Assembly: GCA_021740905.1 (NCBI GenBank) | Contig: JAIOYV010000065.1 | Coordinates: 1 to 37,645 of the forward strand | Length of the DNA stretch: 37,645 bases | Direction of reading: 5' to 3' | Source of the DNA: Bacteroidales bacterium | GTDB lineage: Bacteria > Bacteroidota > Bacteroidia > Bacteroidales > M50B96 | In this document: piece after piece, positions 13,001 through 17,800 of the stretch | Layout of the letters: every line of letters begins with the position of its first letter | Position numbering within the stretch: the stretch's first letter is position 1 | Translations under genes and position numbers: made by a program | Notes under the pieces: generated by a model | What the model was told of the DNA's origin: nothing | Seen by the model: the letters and a program-made list of their open reading frames with translations, nothing else | The model's database searches: none

Positions 13001-14752
13001 GTAATGAGTGCCAGCAGCAAGACCGGCAACACTATTTGTTGAACCTCCATTGCTCCATGTAAAAGTATAAGGTGATACACCACCCGAAACAGTCACATCA
13101 ATTAAACCATCGCTAGCACCATTGGTGCTAACATTGTACCCGCTATAGTCTGAAAATATTGGGGTTACAATTATTTCAGCTGATTCGGTAATTGTATATG
13201 AATCGGTAAATGTGCAGTTATTAGCATCAAAAATAAGGACTTCATAAATTCCAGGGCCTACACCGGAAATATCCTCGGTGCTTGCTGAATTGCTCCATAC
13301 AATATTAAGTGGAGCAACTCCACCAGAAATTGTTAAATCGATAGCTCCATTTTGATTTCCGTAGCAATCGACATTTGTAATTGTGCTTGAAGCCGATAAG
13401 GCTGCTGGTTCTGAAACTTGCGCCGATCCAGTGAACATACATCCATTGGCATCAGTCACTGTATAAGCATAAGTGCCAGCCATAACATTGGCTATATCTT
13501 CAGTTGAAGAACCATTCGACCAGGAATATGTATAAGGCATCGTTCCGCCTGTAACAGTTAAATCAATACTCCCGGTTGCATCTCCATTACATAACACTTC
13601 TGTTGCAGTAGCTGTTGCACCTAATTCGGTAGCTTCGGTTATTGTATAGCTATTGCTTATTGTACAATTATTTCCATCGGTGATGGTCAAGCTATAACTA
13701 CCGGCTCCCAAATTGGTAATATCTTCGTTTGTCGAACTATTGCTCCATGAGAAAGAATATGGAACTGTTCCGCCCGAAACAGTAATATCAATTGCCCCCG
13801 TGGTATTGCCATAGCATAGGATATTGGTACTATTTTGTGTCAGTGCTAATTCTGTTGGCTCACTAACCGAAAATAATGCTGAACCTGTGCAACCATTATC
13901 ATCTGTAACCGTAATGGAATATGATCCGGCCAAAATTCCGGTAAGGTCTTCTGACGAAGAGCCATTAGACCATAGATAAGTATAAGGGGAGCTCCCTCCT
14001 GCTACTGTCATGTCGATCGCACCTGTTGCTGCGCCAAAGCAGTCCGCATTGGTCGCAATATCAGTAAGTGCTATTTCACTAGGCTCGGTAATGGTAATAT
14101 TGAGCACCACATTATCGGATACATCTGAAACGGTAACCGTATACGTACCGGCACAAATTCCACTTAAATCTTCAACTGATGCTCCATTCGACCATAAGTA
14201 AGAATAGGGAGTTGTTCCATCGCTTGCTGTAACATCAATCGCCCCATCGCATAAACCAAAACAACTCACATTTGTTTCCAAAGAAGATGCACTCAGAGGA
14301 TTAGAACCGGCGGTTCCTTCCAATGTTAAAATACCGCTCATCGCATTGGTTGTATAGAAACCTCCACCAAACGAATAAGTTGCAACCATATCAACTACGG
14401 CTCCAGTGCTTGCCACCCATACTTTCCAGCTAAATGCTTCATTGTTTTGAAAACCATTATCCACACCGGATTCGGAACCCCATGCACTAAGGGCTGTTAC
14501 ACCTCCTGTATATTCAACATATCCGCCGCATGTAAGCGTACCTGATAAATCGAAAAACACACCGACATAATCTCCACTGCTAATGGATGTTCCGTTGATT
14601 GTTACTGTTCCTGGCTGAATCAAAATGGTGTGGTTAACACCTGTATTTGCATAAGTCCAAGGTAGGGTTTGAGCATTTATTGATGTTGCAATTGTCAACA
14701 TCAACAGAGTTACCCAAACATTCTTCAAAGATAAATAGTGCTTCATAATCAT
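4073..14752 (-). CDS. Giant SprB-repeat cell-surface protein with T9SS type A sorting domain
   Basis: A 3559-residue protein. The signal peptide (hydrophobic stretch ending SINAQ) leads into a ~120-residue NTG-type module (about 31-150). About 40 SprB-type repeats of roughly 75 residues follow, with pattern CNG..-G.IDL.VSGG..PY.Y.WSNG...ED...L.AG.Y.VTVTD.NGC...-EP. The same NTG module is inserted inside repeat 7 (about 673-804) and repeat 24 (about 2101-2222). The C-terminus is a T9SS type A sorting domain: VYPNPN, KVYDSSGRL, GIYYLRI, VKKLVITQ. SprB of Flavobacterium johnsoniae is a repeat-rich gliding adhesin; family resemblance here is clear, but a role in gliding is only inference. The first ATG (14752) is followed two codons later by a second (14746) with AGGA five bases before it; MKHYLSL may be the real start. 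Confidence 0.93.
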   Translation of the reverse strand: MIMKHYLSLKNVWVTLLMLTIATSINAQTLPWTYANTGVNHTILIQPGTVTINGTSISSGDYVGVFFDLSGTLTCGGYVEYTGGVTALSAWGSESGVDNGFQNNEAFSWKVWVASTGAVVDMVATYSFGGGFYTTNAMSGILTLEGTAGSNPLSASSLETNVSCFGLCDGAIDVTASDGTTPYSYLWSNGASVEDLSGICAGTYTVTVSDVSDNVVLNITITEPSEIALTDIATNADCFGAATGAIDMTVAGGSSPYTYLWSNGSSSEDLTGILAGSYSITVTDDNGCTGSALFSVSEPTELALTQNSTNILCYGNTTGAIDITVSGGTVPYSFSWSNSSTNEDITNLGAGSYSLTITDGNNCTISNSYTITEATELGATATATEVLCNGDATGSIDLTVTGGTMPYTYSWSNGSSTEDIANVMAGTYAYTVTDANGCMFTGSAQVSEPAALSASSTITNVDCYGNQNGAIDLTISGGVAPLNIVWSNSASTEDISGVGPGIYEVLIFDANNCTFTDSYTITESAEIIVTPIFSDYSGYNVSTNGASDGLIDVTVSGGVSPYTFTWSNGGSTNSVAGLAAGTHYLTVTDALACTIVESYILTEPAPIGFGATGLVANASCFSVCDGSIDLTVVGGTTPYTYSWSNGASIEDVSGLCSDTYDVTVTDASGGAPVYQPFDWTFVNTGNNHTIFISTGIVTIDGSAIQPGDVIGVFYNSGGNMVCAGYIAWNNASTACTAWGSEPGLNNGFQANEAFNWKVWRSIQGDVVDMTATYQGLPFANQGNYITNGMSGLATLTGTPSGGGGGGVSIIESFTVTEPAQLLASGTAINNLCYGGMTGSIDLSVSGGTPPYLYNWSNSAVTEDISGLAAGYYDVIVSDANQCSTTFGITITQPTEIMATAVATDVLCFGDMNGSIDLTVSGGTMPYSFSWSNGGNTEDLSGIGAGLYAVTVTDANGCIYMTSATVNQPVELSSLIDSHQNVTCFGYSNGYAHVLVSGGTAPYTYLWSNGATSEEISGVVAGLYYYTVTDANSCTLPGSITLFQPDELVGSGMVSDYNGYSVSINGASDGWIDLSILGGTTPYTYAWSNGATTQDLNNIPAGNYSYTVTDINGCTATGSFTLTQPNPSSTLQISAAITHVACNGNATGAIDLSISGGTAPYDVEWSNTAMTEDLSGLEAGTYMVTVMDLASNIATGSYTVNQPTAIGAVESITDVMCNGDLTGSIELTVSGGIAPYTYSWSSGASTKDIMNIGTGMYDVTITDANMCEYFGSYTVSGPAELMATEVTADILCNGAATGSIDLTISGGVMPYSFAWSNGAATEDLSAIAAGAYAVTITDGNMCSYIGNYTIYEPAAIMASEAITNVMCNGILSGGIDLSVSGGVGPFTFAWSNGAANEDIIAVGAGTYEVTISDANQCEYYGNYTITEPDAISAIETITNVLCNGASTGAIDLMVSGGAAPYNFSWSNSEVTEDISGLMAGTYNVIITDANNCVYVGNYSISEPAVLDATEAIVEVLCNGAATGSINMSVSGGVAPYSFAWSNSETSEDLMNIMAGMYDVTITDANGCEFMNSYTISEPAALMVSEAIVNIMCNGDANGSIDLTVSGGISPYTFAWSNSEMTEDLMNLSGGTYGVTVTDANGCEFYGSYDVLEPAALVVAETLTHVLCNGDATGAIDLTVSGGVAPYSFMWSTSDVSEDLSNLVAGTYDVTVTDANGCVWMASFTITEPDAFAYGMTSSDPLCAGDPTGYINFFVSGGTSPYTFLWSDGSTNEDLSGVVAGSYSLTVTDAYGCTMDFAAVISEPAALSVTETITNIDCYGGNNGMIEVVPAGGIGLYGIVWANAATDFILTNLIGGTYNYTITDFNSCEYYGSAVVVEPGLFVANGVVSDVACFGGNDGTVDLSVVGGTAPFTYSWSDGSTNEDLMNGMMGTYTVSVVDVNGCAASASFTINEPAGMTTTGVVVDAMIYGGNQGSIDITVVGGLAPYTFIWSSGDATEDIVGLIAGDYYVTITDASSCSVVAMYSVSEPAQLSGSGVVSDFNGYGVSCFGSTDGSIDLTILGGTPPYDFEWSNGETTEDISGLAPGNYDVTVSYTYGTGPTGTAFNWTAPNTGANHTIFIPDAQINGTSLNPGDYVGVFFDQSGVLVCGGYVEWTGVSGGTAVTAWGAESGMDNGFQDGETFIWKVWRASDQQIIDMTAVYAPIFPNLGSYSTNGISGLVSLTGTSSFFSVYEDVMLSFTITEPTEIMLAGSTTNVLCFGDMTGAIDLTITGGVMPYVVEWSNGAMSEDISGLASGMYSVTVMDANSCSMTAMYEIFQNALLEASGMVNDVNCNGGTDGSVDLSVMGGTMPYSFLWSNGETTEDIASLSIGTYGVTVSDVNGCMAYGTFVIDQPDMLTESAVLTGVACSGGNDGAIDLTVLGGATPYTYEWSNGSISEDLLGVVAGTYSFTVTDANNCVLSGMYTISQSTALSLTSSVANATCNSYQNGSINLTVSGGTAPYTYYWSNSATSEDVSGLGAGGYSVMVTDYNGCSASALYFINQPAAINITGVISNVTCNGYNNGAINVSVSGGTPAYSYIWSNSAITQDLSGVTAGTYTITVSDVNTCSKNKTFIVTQPAPLNVTAVMANVSCNGANNGSIDQTVSGGTAPYTYNWSNGGTTQDKYNLAGGTYYATVTDTKGCSVINTYIITEPTPLTLTSYISTYGPYNVSTYGASNGFVVLFPTGGTPPYLYTWANGSHSYYRLNLTAGNYGVTITDLNGCSMVQSFTLTEPAAYTPVTITPTVTAPSCNGSANGAINLAISNGVSPYTYLWDNGSTTMNRSGLAAGTYTVSVTDATSATQTLAVEVTQPDPIAPTYVVNNVSCNGMANGSIDLSVTGGTAPYTYNWGMSVMQDISNLAAGVYTVTIKDANLCTAVQSVTVTQPAMLALTFNVTDPLCSNDGSIDLAVTGGTAPYAYLWSNGSTDEDPANLMAGTYMVDVLDANGCMANGSVDVTMNAQLQVTLVGTNITCYGAHNGSVDLTIAGGVMPYSIVWDNSSSDEDLINLAAGTFTVTVGDANSCSVTGTVTIAEPAEILLSAATSNVSCNGGMNGSITLTVTGGVLPYAYSWADGVTAKDRSNLMAGTYMVTVSDANACMKVETYTITEPDPIVITYTSTNLSCYKVYDGSITISITGGTSPYTFLWSNLANSQNLTALKAGSYSVKIWDANGCFFQSQVITITQPNAFTNGLILAQGVLCSSDQNAELDLTVSGGTMPYTFNWNNGTYNTEDLSGLGAGTYAVVVSDANNCMTTNTITISAPNPLISQVFSSNVSCYGGADGAAAVVMTGGTWPYSFEWSDGLNTIGTNEIIWPISVGTYSIQVTDANGCITTNSATVLEPDPLGANITVFGTTNLTVLAVPTGGTSPYTYSWQPSGATAPFVKNIIPGTTLTVTIIDANGCTYTTTFVAQPSAPTVAGNIGGFSNQNSSEAFKLESLEDLTLVYPNPNNTGLFYVSVPDQESISSMKVYDSSGRLISSNYQKNVNGDILLDIQNISKGIYYLRISDEAKRVIVKKLVITQ
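8080..8450 (-). repeat. NTG-type module, copy 3, inserted in SprB repeat 24
   Basis: It has the same landmarks (NTGANHTIFI, GDYVGVFFD, CGGYVEWTG, AWGAE, DNGFQDGE, WKVWRAS, IDMTAVY, TNGISGLVSL). It begins after the DVTVSY strand of repeat 24, and the repeat closes afterwards with LSFTITEP. The insertion point matches that of copy 2. Confidence 0.75.
12340..12732 (-). repeat. NTG-type module, copy 2, inserted in SprB repeat 7
   Basis: It has the same landmarks as the N-terminal copy (NTGNNHTIFI, GDVIGVFY, CAGYI, AWGSE, NNGFQANE, WKVWRS, VDMTATY, TNGMSGLATL). It ends in a glycine run (SGGGGGGV), after which the last strand of the interrupted SprB repeat resumes (SFTVTEP). The module therefore sits between the penultimate and last strand of its host repeat. 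Confidence 0.75.
14305..14665 (-). repeat. NTG-type module, copy 1 (N-terminus of SprB-repeat protein)
   Basis: A ~120-residue module with landmarks W-x-Y/F-x-NTG-x-NHTI, G(D)-x-x-GVFFD, CGGYVE, AWGSE, DNGFQ-NE-F-WKVW, VDM-ATY and TN-x-SG-L-L-GT. It follows the signal peptide directly. I do not know a name for this domain; the landmarks are seen directly. Confidence 0.75.
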
Positions 14753-14807
14753 CCTTTTAAAATTATTAATATTTATTTTTCAGTTGTCTGTATCCATAAA
14801 TGATAAT

Positions 14808-14836
14808 ACTTTTTCCCTAAAAGCTAGGGAAAAAGT
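14808..14836. terminator. Perfect 12-bp hairpin between the two complete giant genes
   Basis: ACTTTTTCCCTA and TAGGGAAAAAGT form a perfect 12-bp stem around the 5-base loop AAAGC. It lies 29 bases past the stop codon of the 1727-residue gene and about 56 bases before the ATG of the next. The T/A runs lie inside the stem and no separate T-run follows on the minus strand, so it could be a terminator, an attenuator or a processing/stability element. Confidence 0.5.
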
Positions 14837-14864
14837 ACAAAATAATGATATGTTATTTAATAAA

Positions 14865-17800
14865 TTATTTTTCCATACATAATTTTTCTGTTATATATTT
14901 ATTGGGTGTTTCTAATGTATAATAGTAAATACCAGCTTGTAAACTTCCCCCATTTAACTCAACATTGTGAACACCTTCGGGATAATTTCCTGTGCAAATT
15001 TCCTGAACGAATTCACCCACTAAATTATAAAGTAATATTCTAATATCCATACTTTCGGGTAAATAAAATTCGATTGTTGTTCTATCGCGGAATGGGTTAG
15101 GGTAGTTGGACAGTGAAATACCCTCCGTATTTACCGATGCAAATTTACCAATTACAGCCTGTGAATTTACAGAGTAAACTGCTGATCCTGAGATAAAATA
15201 ATCAACTTTCAAGTCAGTGGTTACATACGAAAAACGATCCCATTTTTTGAGTGTGAATTCTTGTCCTTCCTGTATGCCATCGACAGAATTTGTATAGGGA
15301 TTATTGCCCCAAATTGTAAGAATTATATTAGAATTTTGGTAAACAGAACTTCCAAGAAGTACTCCATTTTGGTCGAAAACAGCAATTTCATCATTTACAT
15401 TCAGTATTCCTTCTGCTACATTTCGTGGAATTGCCAATGTCATATTATGGCCCGTATTCTCGCAACTATGAAAATATGTCGGCTCTAATTTGTTGCTCCA
15501 TGATACTTGTGACTTTGTTGTATTAGCTGGATAAGTGAACAAAAAGCTATTGGTTGAAAGTATTTGATAGCCTCCGCCAGGTAACATATTGCCAATTCCA
15601 TTATATTGAAAACTGGGCCAGTAAACATTGCCATTACCATCTTTAACGATCTCAACATTTAATACTACATTACTTAACATATCGACAAGTGATGCAGGCG
15701 AAGTTCGCAAGTAGCCCATAATGCTCCAACCAGAAGGTATAGTAAAGGGTGAAAGTTCGGGCTGAACTTGTATGCCCACTACTTCTAATGTATCCGCTGC
15801 GTTCATAAAAATTTGATATCCCTCTCCAATGGTCAAATCACCAACATTATTGAAATTAAATGTGGGCCAATATACATTTCCATTACCATCTTTAACAATA
15901 TTTATTTTAGTTACCACATCAGCAAATACATCTATTAAATCAGCTTCAAATGGATCTATATAGGATGAAATCATGCTCCATCCATTTACCAATACAATGG
16001 ATTGAACAGCCTGACTCGATTCTTTTGTTATTGTAATGGTGTCGGTAGAAGTACAACCATAAGAATTGGTTATCTCAACCCAATAAGTATAGGATCCAAG
16101 TGCGAGCAAATTGCCATCAACAGGGAGTATCATCGATACCGAACCTGTTGACCATAAGTATGAGGCATAACCAACTCCTGCATCCAGTATAATAACAGTA
16201 TCATCAATAACCATATCCGGTCCCAGATCAATTAGTGGAAGCGGGTTTACAATAATGTTCATATCATCAGAACCATTACAGCCATATTGATCGGTAACTG
16301 TAACATAATATGTACCAGATGTCGCAGCTTGTATTGATTGTGTCTGCTCTCCTCCTGACCAATTATATTGAAAGAAACTTCCCGATCCGGCATCAAGGGT
16401 TGCTGTTGCTCCACTACAAATTTCCAGGTCTGGCCCCAAGTCAACATTTACAGAATGAAAACTAATCGTAACCACATCGCTCGCTTCGCACAATTGGTTC
16501 GTAACCGTAACCGAATAAGTTCCATCGGTTGATACAGTTATTAATGAAACAGTGGCTCCATTACTCCATATATAATTGTCGGCAATTCCGGCATTAAGAC
16601 TTACTAAATCTCCATCGCATTTATCCTGGTTAGCCCCTAAATCAACTATTGGTAATGGGTTTATCTGTATATCAACCTGATCGATGCTTTCGCAGCCCCC
16701 ATTTGAAGATACGGTCACTGCATATTGACCCGTTTGTAAAACATTTATGGTTGAAGTTGTGGCACCATTGCTCCATGTATACGAAGCCGCTATTCCTGCA
16801 TTAAGGATAACAACATCTCCCTCACATCCAACCTGATTTGGACCTAAGTCCACACTTGGACTGGCCTCTATTATAACTTGCTGGTTTTCAACACCAATAC
16901 ACCCACCCGCACTTGCAGTATAAGTAATTGTGTGTGTCCCAACACCTGCTAACAAAGGATTAAAGGTATTCCCATTTACACCTGGACCCGAAAAAGTTCC
17001 TCCAGATGGTGTACCGGTAAGGGTCAAAGGTTGGTTAGATAGACATAGGCTAACCGTTCCACCAACCTCAAATATGGATTCTATTGAGTTTTTTGGTTGT
17101 TGGCTTAACGAAACGGTGTAATTTGAAAAACCGGTACCTGTTCCAAAGTTGGGAGTAATTTCCCACCAGCTATTGTTCCATCCATCACCATAAGTATCGT
17201 GTGCAATGAATTTATAATTTCCAAAAGGCAGATAAATTGTTCCGTTGTAAGAATAACCATACGTACTCGTGCCCGAAGGAGAGCTAAGGAAAACAGTCCC
17301 TGCATCATCTACAATTTCCCATGATTGTTCTTGTGGCCAATTCGAATTGTAATACACTTGAACCAAAACCGGAACTAAAGCCGGGCCGCTGTAAAGGCCA
17401 GAAAAACTTACTTCCGAACCTGTCACTGTAACTGATTGGGTTGAAACATTCGAACAGCCTGTAAGAGCATCGAAATAGGAATAAGTAATAACATGGCTGC
17501 CTGGTCCAGCATCAGTTGGATTGAATGAACTTCCAACAATGCCATCTCCAGAAAAGATTCCACCGACAGGGCTTCCTGTCAATGATACATCTGGATCGTA
17601 CAAACAGTAAAATGAATTTAAACCAGAAATAGATACTGTGACCGGGGCTGAATGTTCAACCAAAAAGCTTAGTGTATCGTTTGTGTTATCAATGTCGTCC
17701 TGAAGAGCTATTGCAATGGTAATAATATATTGGCCTAAGGTAGATAAATCGGCTGTTTGCGGAAAAGAATAATTTAAAGTATTGCCTGATTCAACTATAG

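Larger units (their letters stand above)
4400..14290 (-). repeat. Array of ~40 SprB-type repeats (about 225 bp each)
   Basis: Counting CNG/CFG...WSN...NGC...EP units along the translation gives about 39 full repeats plus one degenerate terminal unit. Typical length is 75 residues. Repeats 13-19 (about 9550-11125) form the most homogeneous block, sharing MCNG/LCNG, FAWSN and TDANGCE. Four units (6, 11, 24, 31) carry a longer opening, SDY/F-x-GY-x-VS or a close variant. Repeats 7 and 24 are interrupted by a larger module. Confidence 0.9.

Noticed and set aside
4400-14290. Regularly spaced DNA repeats that could suggest a CRISPR or VNTR array
   Set aside because: The ~225-bp units are a continuous reading frame of SprB repeats, with no short identical repeats separated by unique spacers.
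14457-14465. Perfect DnaA-box-like TTATCCACA (and CTATCCACA at 20177-20185)
   Set aside because: They are single, unclustered matches; the first lies inside the SprB-repeat gene in conserved protein-coding sequence (DNG..). One match in a window of this size is expected by chance, so there is no support for an origin here.
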